In this document: piece by piece, positions 1-11,427 of the stretch
How the letters are laid out: every line of letters begins with the position of its first letter
How positions within the stretch are numbered: the first letter of the stretch is position 1
Assembly (NCBI GenBank): GCA_010093685.1
Contig: MU006233.1
Coordinates: 1 to 64,000, forward strand
Reading direction: 5' to 3'
Length of the DNA: 64,000 nucleotides
Source: Ophiobolus disseminans
Lineage: Eukaryota; Ascomycota; Dothideomycetes; Pleosporales; Phaeosphaeriaceae
The notes under the pieces: model-generated
Databases searched by the model: none
What the model was told of the DNA's origin: nothing
What the model saw: only the letters and a program-made list of their open reading frames with translations
Made by a program: the position numbers and the translations under genes

Positions 1-331
1 GTAGTAGTAGTAGTAATATAATATAAAAAGTAAATTAAAATTCTAAAATATAAAGTCTAGAGAAATACTAATACTATATAATTCTACATTCTATAGTATT
101 TAATATAGAAAAATAAAGCTATTATACTACTATATAGTGTAAATATTATGAAGAGAAAAAGAAAAAAAAAAGTATATAGTAGTACATATATTTTAGCGTT
201 ATAAACTAAAAAAAAAACTATAAATCTTTTACTAAGCCTAGCTTAAGATAAAAATCTAGTTATACTCTAGAATAATCTTTTCAAGAGTTATACCTATAGT
301 AGTAAATAGTAATAGTACTTTAATATATAAG
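1..331. other. AT-rich, gene-free margin
   Basis: Very low GC with short repeats of gta/ata type and no open frame of coding character. The abrupt contrast with the GC-rich genes further right resembles the AT-rich compartments left by repeat-induced point mutation (RIP) in Pezizomycotina. No telomere repeat is visible. The RIP interpretation is inference from composition. Confidence 0.6.
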
Positions 332-475
332 TGTCAGGACGCAGGTCCGCACCCACTACGCTATGCAACCAAAAAGGTATGTATAATCAATGAACATTAA
401 TCATGGTGTGCGGAACAGTATATATCGTACAGGCTATGTCCTGCGAGGCTACGCCTCGTTCACACACGCCTGACA
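332..475. mobile_element. 144-bp element with TGTCAGG/CCTGACA ends
   Basis: An island of near-normal GC inside AT-rich DNA, starting TGTCAGG and ending with its exact reverse complement CCTGACA. TG...CA termini and this length fit a solo LTR or a small non-autonomous inverted-repeat element. It carries no open frame. Flanking target duplication is not clear: the five bases on either side differ, possibly through later mutation. Confidence 0.5.
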
Positions 476-637
476 ATATAGACTATAGTATAATTAGATA
501 ATTTAATTACTATATCTTAAGAGTATCTAATATTAAAACAAAAAATAAAAAAATTAAACTTAAACACTATAACTATACGAAAGCTAAAAGATATTGTAAG
601 AATGTAAGCTTCGACAAGGTATTTCCTTATTAAGAAA

Positions 638-922
638 TGTTACGTGACCAATCACGTGACTTGCCTAATCTAGCAGTAGCTGTAAACGCTACATATGTCA
701 TGCCTATTAGGCTGTTACTATCTATAGTAGCAACGCGTAATCTATTACATCATGATTGCGTAATCCATCACATTATGATGTACAATCTACCTGTACGCGT
801 AATCTATTACATTGGATTTGTCAGATTTGATGACGTATTAGAACCCATGATGATAGATGAGATGAATTGATGATGATGTATTGTGTTGTTCTCCCTTCGG
901 GCAGAGTTTGGCCTGGTGTCTG
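638..922 (+). repeat. LTR-like segment (Copia-type), left arm of an inverted pair
   Basis: The segment begins TGTTACGTGACC, a TG start typical of fungal Copia LTRs, and runs through a gatgatgatg-rich tract to a cggGCAGAGTTTGG motif. Bases about 812-922 are repeated in inverted orientation at 1294-1382 plus 2678-2705, where a Tc1 element splits the copy. Short open frames here have no coding character. LTR identity is inferred from the TG start and the primer-site-like motif next to the other copy. Confidence 0.5.
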
Positions 923-1293
923 TGATGGGTTAGACCCATGCAGGACCCACTAGTGGGTTTGAGAGCGGCGCAGTCATGCCTCACATGTCTTCATGCTGCA
1001 TAAATATCGACTACGCAAGTTGATCACCGTTGATTCAACTTGTGCCTGCCTTTTGGCCGGGGCTGGTGCATGTAGTCGTGCCTATTTCCTTTTTAAGGTT
1101 CAACCCCTTACAACTCTGTACCCTACTTCCGTTGCGGCTATTACGTTATCAGCACGTGATAGTAACCTCCTACTAGAAGAGGAATAGCCTGTTTCTACAT
1201 ACAGGTGTCAAATATCAGGGGTGCTGTGAGGCTACCAACAAAGAATGAAACAGGAGGGGCTGGCACAAGCGCCTTGGCACATTAGTACTAGAT
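923..1293. other. Spacer between inverted LTR-like arms
   Basis: No supportable gene. On the minus strand, just inside the right arm (near 1290-1306), lies TGGTATCAGA, which matches the tRNA-primer binding site commonly next to the 5' LTR of Copia elements. This suggests the spacer is the start of a truncated retroelement internal region. Confidence 0.4.
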
Positions 1294-1382
1294 CTGATAC
1301 CAGGTCAAACTCTGCCCGCACCAGAGAACAAGACAATACAAACACATCATCATCAATTCATCTCATCTATCATCAGGTTCTA
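1294..1382 (-). repeat. LTR-like segment, right inverted arm (first part, split by Tc1)
   Basis: The reverse complement matches bases 841-922 over about 85 bases with scattered substitutions (shared gatgatagatgagatgaatt and GGGCAGAGTTTG). The arm stops at the TA at 1381-1382 where the Tc1/mariner element begins. It resumes immediately after that element at 2676, so this is one repeat interrupted by an insertion. Confidence 0.6.
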
Positions 1383-2675
1383 CAAGAGGGGAGCATGTGC
1401 GGATGAGCAGTGGGTTAGGTCTGCACGGGCCATCGAAGCGCATCGAATCTGTCACAAATACATGTATTTTACACCTAGATCCAGACATCCCAGATGACTC
1501 AGAATGGGGTGTGACCACCCTCAGCTCTCTGAACAGCCAGGCATCTCTCGTTCATGTTCAAGCAGTATTTCTGGATATCCTGAAGCTGAATCTGCTCTCA
1601 CTCCTCCTTGATTACTTGGATCAGCTCCTCCTTTGACTTTGGGAATCTCTTCTGCACCCGTGATTTAAGCAGCCTCCACACGTTCTCAATAGGGTTGAGA
1701 TCTGGTGAATTGGATGGCCACCAGAGCAGGCGGATAGCTCTCTCGTGCAGAGCTCTTTTTGTAGCACGAGCTGTATGAGTTGCAGCTCCATCCTGCATAA
1801 GGATAGCGTTGGCTATACCCACACGGAAGATCTCATGCTCTTGTTTAAAGGTTGAGATCAAAGGGAGGATATGAGTGATATAGGAGAGAGAGTTGATACT
1901 CCCAATCTGCTCTCTGTCCCAGATGAAGAGGGGGCCCTTTGAGCCATCTCCCCCAATACAGGCCCAGACATGGACAGTTGAATAGTCCTTGAACTTTGGG
2001 ACACAACAAGAAGGAAGATATTTCTCTTCAGGCCTTCTTGTTACGTATACTTTTCCTCTCCCAATCCTAAAGGATGCCTTGTCTGACCAGATTATCTTGT
2101 TCCACATTGTTTGGGGCCAGTTTATACAGTTATCTGCCCACCACAAGCGTTCTCTCATGTGTTTCTCTGTAAGGAGAGGTTTCTCTGTTGCTACACGTCG
2201 ATGATATCCTTCCTTCTCAAAGGCCTTGGTGAGAGTCCTTTCATCAACGTTAATCCCAAGCTCAGAGGCAATCTGCCTAAACGGCTTAAGCCTCTGTTCT
2301 TGACAACACGTAGCATGAGAGATTAGGCGTTGTCGAAGAGGGGTGTTAAGGAGAGGTTTCCTGCCACCTTGCTTTGTAGGAGTAATCTGGCCTAAGGCAC
2401 AGCGCCAAACAGTCTCATACGGGATCCCAAGCTCACGAGAGATCTGGGTACATGGCCAGCCAGCATTGTATCGCAGGGTGTGAATTCTTGTTCGTTCTTG
2501 ATACGTGAGACGACGTTGAGGAGTCTTGATCAGAGGCATGATAGGTGAATAAGGCTTAAGTCATGGCTGATTCATGAAATATATACAGATTGCTATTGGT
2601 GTATAGAATCTTCCAGGAAATTCGATGCCCCGAGCGTTTTGGGCCCACTACTCATCCGCACATGCTCCCCCCTTG
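1383..2675 (-). mobile_element. Complete Tc1/mariner element, 1293 bp
   Basis: Terminal inverted repeats of about 32 bp flank an intact transposase gene: CAAGAGGGGAGCATGTGCGG at the left and its near-perfect reverse complement at 2644-2675, with two mismatches in 32. The element sits between TA dinucleotides (1381-1382 and 2676-2677), the TA duplication diagnostic of this superfamily. It has inserted into the inverted LTR-like arm, since arm sequence continues on both sides. Intact frame plus near-identical ends indicate a young, possibly still mobile copy. Confidence 0.9.
1598..2539 (-). CDS. Tc1-family DD34E transposase
   Basis: A 313-residue uninterrupted frame. An N-terminal helix-turn-helix (about residues 15-50, containing ISRELGIPYETVW) recognises the terminal repeats. 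The catalytic triad is visible as IIWSDKASF (first Asp), LMQDGAATHTA (second Asp) and SPDLNPIENVW (Glu). The second Asp and the Glu are separated by 34 residues, the Tc1 DD34E signature. The protein excises and inserts the element at TA sites in the nucleus. Length is normal for the family and no stop or frameshift is seen. The frame is intronless, starts at an ATG, and lies wholly inside the terminal repeats. Confidence 0.93.
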   Translation of the reverse strand: MPLIKTPQRRLTYQERTRIHTLRYNAGWPCTQISRELGIPYETVWRCALGQITPTKQGGRKPLLNTPLRQRLISHATCCQEQRLKPFRQIASELGINVDERTLTKAFEKEGYHRRVATEKPLLTEKHMRERLWWADNCINWPQTMWNKIIWSDKASFRIGRGKVYVTRRPEEKYLPSCCVPKFKDYSTVHVWACIGGDGSKGPLFIWDREQIGSINSLSYITHILPLISTFKQEHEIFRVGIANAILMQDGAATHTARATKRALHERAIRLLWWPSNSPDLNPIENVWRLLKSRVQKRFPKSKEELIQVIKEE

Positions 2676-2705
2676 TAATACCTCATCACATCTGACAACA
2701 GGCTA
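2676..2705 (-). repeat. LTR-like right arm, continuation after Tc1
   Basis: Bases just after the element (taatacctcatcacatctgac) match the reverse complement of 812-840 (taatacgtcatcaaatctgac). With 1294-1382 this restores one arm. Similarity fades after about 2705. Confidence 0.55.
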
Positions 2706-3063
2706 CAATCCACGCCTCCTCTTGACAGATATATAGTAATAAAATCTCTTCTATTAAAGAATAAATAGAGATAGGTAAGTGTTGAGAATACAGTCCGTAA
2801 GTGACTTGGTGGTATAAGGAGGAACAGTTACATGATTGGTGGCACGTGCATTTGGGCCCTAGTGTAAGCTTAGGCACAGCTGCACATAGAGACTGATCTT
2901 CGCACCCGTAAATAAGTTCCTTGTCAACACAATACCAATTGTACCACCACTACCGTTGTGCCTGAGTAGAAGCTCTCTATTAGGTAGTCATACTACTACT
3001 AATGGCAAGAGTTTCTCAATAGTAAGTTATATTTATAGAGTATTAAGATGTTACAGTTTTTGT
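2706..3063. other. Moderately AT-rich spacer, no gene
   Basis: No supportable gene or RNA. It separates the transposon cluster from the stop codon of the ApsA-like gene and must contain that gene's 3' end. Confidence 0.6.
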
Positions 3064-6000
3064 CTAGAACCCTCGAAACGGATCGTTCATCTCAAAGTCA
3101 TCAAAGAAACCACCAGCTCGATTAGTTTGATCTCGCGTGCTGGCGCTCCATTGGCTAGATCCGCGACGACGGCTGTGCATTCGTGCTCGAGCAACATGGC
3201 TCCCTACATGCTTAGGATCACCCAAGGCATTTTCAATGAAGGCTTCCATCCTCACAGTTCCCATCGTGTCGAAGAAGTGCCTGCGCGTTGACATGCTCGC
3301 TTCGGAGGTTCGAGAACTAATAGCGCCGCTGTTCGGGTTGTACACTGATGATGGTACTGAAGGTGGAACGCCAGCACTATACATGTCGGAAGAGCCGTTG
3401 GAGTACACCGACGGAACGTGTTGATGAGAGAAGCTGCGGAAAGGGACATTGGGCGGAGGCGCGCTGGGTCCAGTAGAGCTTCTCTTCCTACCGTGGTGTG
3501 GACCACGAGGAATAATGGGAGGACTGGCCGACTCTGTCACCGGCCTATCGAACCCAGCCAACGAAGGCAAAGCGGAAGTCATGTCGTTCTGTGATGCATA
3601 CCGCTGCATGACTGGGTTCACCTTTCCTTTAGCGAGACGCACAGAGTCCTGGACACGGGAGCGACGGAGTATGGCTCCCTGACCACGCTGAGCAGGTTCT
3701 TCAATGACCGGCGGTGGCACAGGTGGCATCGATCCAAGTTCCGGCATGGGAGAGTTGGAATGAGCCAAGAAAGACAGAGCAGTCAGCCATAGGTAGTGAC
3801 GCTCCTTGGACATCGTCGTGAACTTGAGAGCACGCGCTGGGGTGAGGATCAGAATAGATCGGTTGAAGAGAGTTTCGTTTTTGGGAGCAGGACAGTTGTC
3901 CGCAACGTCAAGCACTGATTGAATGATGACTGCGAGCGATTAGTAGGGGTCAAGAGCGGTGCACGAGGTACTTACGTTTACGGCCACTCCTCCCCATGAG
4001 GGCGGAGCCGGAAGTCGGCTGCTTGCTGCTCCATAAAATTGCTCGCTCGTATGGAGAAATCCACACCCACCTCTTATGCCGCACACCGTGGTTGGCAAGC
4101 GAAGCTTCTTCCGCCGCACGACTAACATCCACAGGAGTGTCTGGGCCTCCGAAAGCCTTCCTCTTACGGACGTACTTCCACATAAACTCCCCGATCATGG
4201 ATGCGGCAATAGCATCGACAACGCTAGTTTGACTTGCGGAAGTGTTGATTGAACCATTAGCGGTATATGCGGTTGCCGTTGAGAACTGATGCCGGTGGCC
4301 AAAGCCGCTGGCACTGACGATGTCGCTAGGAAGAGGTGGAATAGATGACGTGTCGGCCATGCTAGGTGTACCAGGTAGTGTTGGGGACCTGCTTCTAGAA
4401 CGACCTGACTTCGCAACCGGCGCTGCCGATCGAACCTTTCGCAAGCTGTCTTTACGCTGATGTTTGACGCCGTATGGACGACGACCGGCGTGAGAGCCAC
4501 TGTTGCGAGGCGTCGGGCTTTGTGAGCCCTCACTCTTGCTGACTGGTTTGTTGCGGGAACTGGAGCGTGTCGGAACTGGAAATGGTGGCTTAGGTACGTA
4601 ACTACTAGAGCCAAGGCTACCAATACTCGGACTTCGAGACCGTACATGAGCTGCCGTCCCGTTCTGGATCATGGCAGACCGCCGGATACTAGGCTGGCGG
4701 CCCATGGAAAGTCTTGTAGGCTTGCCGACCTTGGCTGGCTTCTCAATTGAGCTGCGTTTCGAAGCTAAGTGGCTAGACGCTGTAGAGTCCTCGGAGATCC
4801 TCGATGACGGAACTGCTTCCTTGTCTTCTGGAACCGGAGTAGGAGGATTGAATGGTCGTGGGTTCTTTGCGTTGCGAGATGATAACATTGGAGTCGAGAA
4901 ATGCGAGCTTCTTAACTCCCCTTCACTCAGCTCAGGATTGTCTTCGTCATCTTCGTCGGAAGATGGTCCATCAAAACCAGCAAATAGACTGCTTGTGCGG
5001 AACGGCCTGCTCAGAATGTCGGCCTGATAGTACCTCGACAAGGGCCCATTGTCATTGTTCCCGGGATAGCGATTCTCAATCTTGCGGTCTGCGACCTTTT
5101 CGAGGAGAGTAGTCAGATCTTGACGTGCTAGAGCTATCGCCACAGGTTGCTCTGTGTGGTTAGAAACTAAGGGGGGTGGATCTTGTCTGTCGACGCTGCT
5201 TGCCTGGCGGCTCTCTTGATTTGCTTCGGGAGTACCGGGCTTGGAAGTTACAGCAGATGGTAACAAATGTGGTGGAAGTTTAACAGAACGCTGGTCAATT
5301 CGAATAGGCTCAGTCTGCATGCCGGATGAGCGCATCGGCGCTGAGAGATCGCCCATAGTTTGCGTCGAGACAGTCTTGGTGCCCGGCGGAAGAATCGGCT
5401 CCTTGGGAGACGAGGGGGCCGACGAGGGTGCGTGGATTGTGATTGACGGGATAGAGATTGCAGTGGGTGCGGGCGCTCGCCTACTCACTGGTCGTGCAGA
5501 CTCCAGCGATTGGGTTTGCGTTGAGATCGAAACAACGTCGTTCCTGAATAGGGGCGGGAGAGGAGATGTTGGAGGAGGAAACGGGATCTTGGGCGTGTCC
5601 GGTGGGCTCAACGGCTGCTCAATCGTCTGCACTGAACTAGACGTCATCAGAGCGGATGTGAGACTCATACTGGGCGGCGGACTTGGCGATCCGCGAGGAG
5701 CTGAGACACGCTTTCGGCGTTGATTCGCTTCGACCTCCGCACTGGTAGACAAAGCTTCATTCGGTTTGGTTGGCCAATGGCCTTCATGTGTTTGGCATGC
5801 GGCCTCGACCGTGGTAGATAGCGTCGGTGATGGTGGAGGCGAAGGTTGCACGCCGGCGTCCACGTAAACTGGCCGTGTTGGGGGAAATACCAAGGTGATG
5901 TCCCTTGGAGTCAAGGTAATGGATGAGTGGGGTGTTTCGTTCGAACTCTTGGACGCCTCAGATTCTTCGACTAATGGCAGATCATCTCTACCCGGTGGTT

Positions 6001-7084
6001 GTTGGTCCGAACTGAGTCCGAGAACACGCTTTGCCTTGTCATCCGGGTACATTGATTGCCGCGACTCGAGCGCTCTCCTCGCGCGCATCTCGTTTTCTGG
6101 AAAATCATCAGAGTCGAGCTCGAGCTCTCCCAAGTCCTCGTCTTCTTCATCAAATACCAGTTCATCAGCCAAACTGATACCATTAGGACGCCCGTGTCCA
6201 TCTGCGCTCATCAAGGACATTCGGTAATTTCGCCCGATGCTCCTGTAGCTGCTGTTGCTGCGATTTCGAGAATGACGCCCACCAATGCGGGTAGAAGGCC
6301 GCCGTTGCGGAGAAGAACGGATGCTAGCTGTATCACTTTCAGGTCCAAGGCCGTGATCTCGCATCATGTCTTCGCCTTCGCTTTCCATGCCTGCTTCGTA
6401 GCGCGAGGCCTCGTGCAGTGCAATTTCATCCAAGAGAAGTTTCAGGCGTGTATCGGATGTGTGTACACGACGTTCCAATGCGCGCTTCTCCTCGGCCCAT
6501 GCCTCCTTCTCTCGCTCCCACATATCGTGTACCCTGGTCGAGTCGTCTTCTTGACTGCGCGACTTCTTCTGCACTGCATCAAGTTTCATCCGAAGGTCCG
6601 CATTTGCTTCCTTCATCTTGTCCCTCTCGCCCGCGATCTCCTCCAGTGCAGCCAGTGTCTCATTTTCAAAGTGCTGAAGCTGGCGCTTCGCGCTGCGTGT
6701 CTCCTTGGTAGCAGATGAAAGCTGCTGTGCCAGCGAGTCGCTGTTGCCCCGTGTTGCGTGAAGGTTCGTTTCGAGATCATCGATAAATTTGTGCTTCGAG
6801 TCTAGCTCTCGTCGTAGGTTGAGTATCTCAGAGACCAAGTTCGCGTGCAAGGTAGGTGTAAACCGTCGAGGGTCAAGAACGGAGATACTCTCGTCATTGA
6901 TAGCATCCTGCGTGCTCATGTGTGGCTCGGGCGGAAAAGGAACCGGGGAACCGGCCATGTCGCTGATAGGTGTGCCATATCGTGATGTTCGGCGGGAGAC
7001 TGAATGGTAAGGAGTACCTGCGGGCGATGGTAGGGGCTTGTTTGTAATGAACCCTTCGTTGTCGGAGAAGTAGTCTGTCGCCAT
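3064..7084 (-). CDS. apsA: ApsA/Num1-like cortical anchor protein with PH domain
   Basis: A large cell-cortex protein. In the family (A. nidulans ApsA, yeast Num1) it tethers dynein and microtubules, and in yeast mitochondria, for nuclear migration. Two exons, 7084-3976 and 3929-3064, are joined over a 46-bp intron (GTAAGT...CAG) to give 1324 residues. The start is the ATG opening MATDYFSDNEGF; no ATG lies further upstream in frame. Residues about 85-250 are heptad-rich coiled coil, followed by a long Ser/Pro-rich disordered region. The C-terminal PH domain (about 960-1115) has the signatures GEFMWKYVRKRK, RHKRWVWISPYERAILWSS and, across the splice, ILTPARALKF and ERHYLWLTALSFL. The stop lies only about 390 bp from the Tc1 element. 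Very likely functional. Confidence 0.92.
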
Positions 7085-8941
7085 CTTATCGAGGTCGCAG
7101 TGGAGGATGGCTGGCAGACGAGGCCAGTGCACAGGCTCGGAGCCACAGTGAAGTGGTACTGCAAACAAGTGCGCGCTAGCACATGTCTACAGGTATGTGA
7201 TACGGTATATGAGGTGACGTATGTATAATTCGCAGTGATGCGGCGGACAGCTGCGAGCTCGAAGAAAGAATACCGAATGGGCCTGCGAAATGGATGTCAG
7301 CAACCACTGAATCCATAGGATAGCAGCTGAAGGGGAAAGCATAGCCTAGTCGTCTAGCCGATTGCGGTAGATATAGCAGCAATCACTTACTGCAATACGC
7401 GTAGGCAAAACAACTGCGCTTTTGACAAGGACGGTGGAAAAGACTGAGGGTGCACAGGGGCCTAGGATGAAGGAGAGAGATGTAAAGCAGCAACTACGAA
7501 CATGGTGAGGAGGATTGAGTCCCAGCCGATCGGCGACTGCTCACGGCGTGGGGAGGAGTAGAGGGATGGGGGACGAGGGTCGGCCTCGCATGAATTTGAT
7601 GATCGGCCATGCAGCAGTCGGAACATAGGCACAACCGTGCACGGGCCTCTGGGGAGACGGAATTGATGGCGGCGACGAATGGGAAGCATGGCCTCGGGCG
7701 TGCCATGGCCGAATTTGCTTTTGTCCTCCGCAGAAGCTGGAAGGTTGCAGGAGGTGCTTATGCACGCTCGGCGCTAGCGAGCACAACAAGCTTCCCTGCA
7801 TGGAGCCGGCCGGGATCCCCTGGTCTCCTCCTTTCCAACGGCCCTGCATCAGCGAGAGGGATGGCATATGCCGGCCAAGGCGTGTGCATTGGCTGCTACG
7901 GGTCACTGCTTGTACAGTACATAGACGGCCATCAAGTGTGTGCTGGTCAGCAATGCTGGCGGGCGGCAGACGTTTGGCTTTGGCCGTTGTTGCAAGTTGC
8001 GAAATGAGCCTTGCGGCGCCGGCAAGTGCCCTGCGAATTTCTCGACCTATCGGCTACAGTGATGGGCTGTGATTCGAGGTTTCAGCCTCTTGTCTGCGCC
8101 GCAGGCTTGCCGTCCTTGGAACCCGAGACAGCGATGCCGCCCAACAACACTCGAGCTTCCAAGAAGGCTTTTGTGCTAGCACGCGACGTTGAGCCGAGCT
8201 CTCGAGGCCGCAAGGGAGTGGACTCGAGTCGAGCTTGGCAGCACAGCTCCCCCCCACCCACCGTGGAATCACGACGCCCGCTCCGTCCCGACGAGCTCGT
8301 ACATGTCAACTCTGGGCTATTCTTCTTCTTTTTTCTATCGCCACTGCATGTTCACACGTGGGCATGTATTGCAAGCAGACGCTTGATCGCTGGCAACATT
8401 TCTGGGCACAAGTACAGGAACGAGACGGCACGCGTGAGGAACGCGTGGGAACTACGCCTCCAATTTGCGTTGCAGGGCCACGTCGGAGAAGATCATGCTT
8501 TGGAGTGGAGATAGGGGATGCGCATGGGCCTTGCCGTCCTGCATTTGGAGTGTGGATCCGCTCTGCGGCCGCCTGCATTTCAGTGCGCGGCGCCGTGCAG
8601 GGCCTGGCCTCGAAATGATATCACTGCATCTCCATCCGGATGCGTGCGCTGTTACCAAACCAGCTCACGGTTGGCAATGTGGGGTAAGTTCACTGCACCG
8701 GCACGCTCTCCATGTTAGTGCGGTGTTCTGCCGTCTGTTTGTCCCCTCCAGTTTCCTGCACCGGTGACATGTCCATCTGCCTTGTATCCCCATGGGTTTA
8801 CCAGCGAATTGCAGGGGCCGCCCCACCTGGCCACGGGTGACTAAGCATCGCAAAATTCGAGACCAACCAGCTACTCGAGAGCGCCATCTCAGAAGTTTGA
8901 CATCTACCCCCAATAATCTCCAACACAGCTCAAGGACGACA
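7085..8941. other. Divergent intergenic region (ApsA-like / Cns1)
   Basis: About 1.85 kb between two divergently transcribed genes, so it holds both promoters and 5' leaders. Several open frames of 60-170 codons overlap on both strands, but none shows a domain, conserved motif or plausible splice structure. A pyrimidine run near 8331-8347 is typical of fungal promoters. No further element is recognised. Confidence 0.6.
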
Positions 8942-10180
8942 ATGTCAGATGCAGCACAGCAACATGCAGCGCCAGGGGCATCCGCGGAGATGCCGGCCGC
9001 CATGGCCGAGATCAAGTCACAAAGTGTCGACAAGGTGCTAGAGGAGATGAACAGGCTGCCGCTCTTCATGACAAACCTGGATGAGACCGACGGCGAAGGC
9101 GGCGAGAATCTCGCTCTCGAGGCACTCAAGGCGTTGGCATACGAGGGAACTCGAGCCGAGGTTGCGGAGAACTTCCGACAGCAGGGGAACGAATGCGCCC
9201 GGGCGAAGCAATGGACCGACGCGAGGGAGTTCTACGACAAAGCGATAGCCGCGCTAGAGGGCCCGCAAAACAACCCTGATTCGGGCGCAGACGGACCCGA
9301 TGTTATCAAGGTCGAGCTCGACGAAGCCGAAGAGGCAAAGAAGGAGCAGGCCACCAAGGAAGCCTGTCATGTGAACAGAGCGCTGTGCAATCTTGAGAAA
9401 CGTAAGTGGTATCGTCACGTCGGCACTATGCCAACATGTCCATAGAAGAGACTGACGTTCGCAGAAAACTATCGCTCTTGTATTATCGACTGCGCACAAA
9501 CACTACGCCTCAACCCGCTGAATGTGAAGGCCTTCTACAGATCTGGCACGGCTTGTCTAGCACTCGACAAGATCTTGGAGGCCGCAGACGCCTGTGATCG
9601 AGGTCTAGCTTTAGATCCTAGCAATGCTTCACTCAAAGCCCTGAAAGCCAAGGTAGGCACCAGGAGAGATTACATCGCATCAGTTGAGAAGACACGCCGA
9701 GAGCGAGAAACCAACATCTCATCCGAACGAGCCACCCTGCAGCTTGCACTCAAAAGCAGAAACATACTCGTCCGGACGACCAAAAGTCCTCCTGACCTGG
9801 AAGATGCTGAGCTTAAGCTAGAGAACTCTCTAGATCCCTCCTCTATTCTCAACTTTCCAGTCATCATACTTTATCCAACACATGCTCAATCAGATTTCAT
9901 CAAGGCCTTCTCAGAGAAAGAAAAACTGGGTGAGCATCTAGAGTACATCTTCCCATTGCCATGGGACGAGCGACACGAGTACACTGTCGACAATGTGGAA
10001 GCCTATATGGAGACTTCAGTTGGTGGTCTGATCAAGGTTGGTAAGAAGATGAGCCTCGGAAAGGTCTTGGGCACTGGAAAGCCGGAAGTCATTGATGGGT
10101 TGACGACAATCAGGGTGGTGCCAAAGGACAGGGCTGCGGACTGGATAGAGGAGTTCAAAAAGAGAAAGGGAATCAATTAA
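8942..10180 (+). CDS. cns1: Hsp90/Hsp70 co-chaperone Cns1/TTC4-like TPR protein
   Basis: A TPR co-chaperone that, in yeast, binds Hsp90 and Hsp70 through its TPR domain and is essential. Two exons, 8942-9401 and 9465-10180, join over a 63-bp intron (GTAAGT...CGCAG); the junction restores NLEKQNYRSC and gives 391 residues. TPR repeats span about 75-220 (RQQGNECARAKQWTDAREFYDKA; AFYRSGTACLALDKILEA; CDRGLALDPSNASLKALKA). The C-terminal wheel domain follows (about 250-391; FPLPWDERHEYTVDNVEAYM). The N-terminus has the family's conserved LEEMNRLPLFM segment. The start is the ATG preceding SDAAQQ; upstream in-frame sequence is leader. Confidence 0.93.
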
Positions 10181-11427
10181 TCGTGGGATCGATACGGCTA
10201 CCAACACTTCCAGGGTAGGGTGGGTGAGACAGTTCATATCCACGTAAGAAGACTTGCAGCATTCTGTTCCCGCCTCACACAGTGAGACTTAACAGCAAAC
10301 AAAACCTTGCAACACCGCTCAAGAACGTTGCACTTGCATACATATGCGCTTCGACTTGACAAATAGTGAACTCGGATGTGGAGTAACAATATACGATTGC
10401 ACGGATCGTGGAGAGCACAATCCTGGCGTTGTGAGCCCGGCATGCCGAACGACCACGTAACACCTCATGTCGCTCTACCATATGTGGAAGAAAGGGCGTA
10501 CTCAGACCAAACCAAGCTCTTGAGTCCTCGACATTTTACTTTGACTTGATTCCCTAATATCTGGAACAAGCATCGACATGCGGCAAGATGAAACGAGCAC
10601 TACATTACATTTGATACTTTTGATTTAACCCTTTCAATAGATGTAAACAGGTAACGGATCCTACCTAGGTACTACTACAATTAGCGCCTGCATATACCCG
10701 ACCGGCCTCACCAGCCACCCGATCCCTTCAGAATCGACCCGTTCCGCGTGGCACAACGGTGCAGGAAGTGATGGTTCACAGCAATATAGAGGACCATTCT
10801 GTCACCCAATGTTTCGTGTCCACGCAGTGACGCGTGACGCGGTAACGTTAGGCGGGGCTCGCTTATGCAGGTACGCGCTGCTGCAGGTGTGAGCAAGGAC
10901 AGGGGAGGAACACTTCCAAAAAGATGGAATAGGGTAATGTTTAGCGGATACAGGGAATGGCGAATCGGGATGGGGTTTGTCCTGAGCGTAGATGCATAAC
11001 CCGCCCACATGCGGGGATTGAATAAGTGCGTATTTGCGGATAGGTTAGTGTTCACTCTGATGTTCCAAGCACAGAGAGTTCTTCTCGGAACGTGTTTCAT
11101 GTTAAGTAGCACTACAGATGGAAAGCCTATCGCAGATAACATGCCGCTTGAGATCAGCCCAGCCGTACAGAAAATACCGATTCCAATACCATGTTTCTAA
11201 GCACGATTGGAAAGTGGGCACATACCCGATCGAAAAAGGATATAGGGGAACAAATGTAAATGTACGGGTTTGAGTGAAAGCAAGCAACATGTAAAGTGAT
11301 CGAGCAGGTCGTGATGGACAACAGGAGCGTTGAAACCCGATCTGGTGATGGTACGGGCACACAATTGACGTCAAAGCTGAAGATGGCAGAGGCGGCTGGA
11401 GCCGGCTTTCGATAGTGCCGCCAGCCC
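10181..11427. other. Convergent intergenic region, no gene recognised
   Basis: About 1.25 kb between the 3' ends of two convergent genes. A 144-codon minus-strand frame (10708-11142) has no domain, no good start context and a composition unlike its neighbours; it is probably chance. Nothing else is supported. Confidence 0.55.

Noticed and set aside
637..2326. Short plus-strand frames in the transposon cluster
   Set aside because: They lie in LTR-like DNA or antisense to the transposase and have no coding features.
7609..8618. Cluster of overlapping 60-170-codon frames between the ApsA-like and Cns1 genes
   Set aside because: No motif, no consistent strand and no splice signals that make a protein; it is the shared promoter region.
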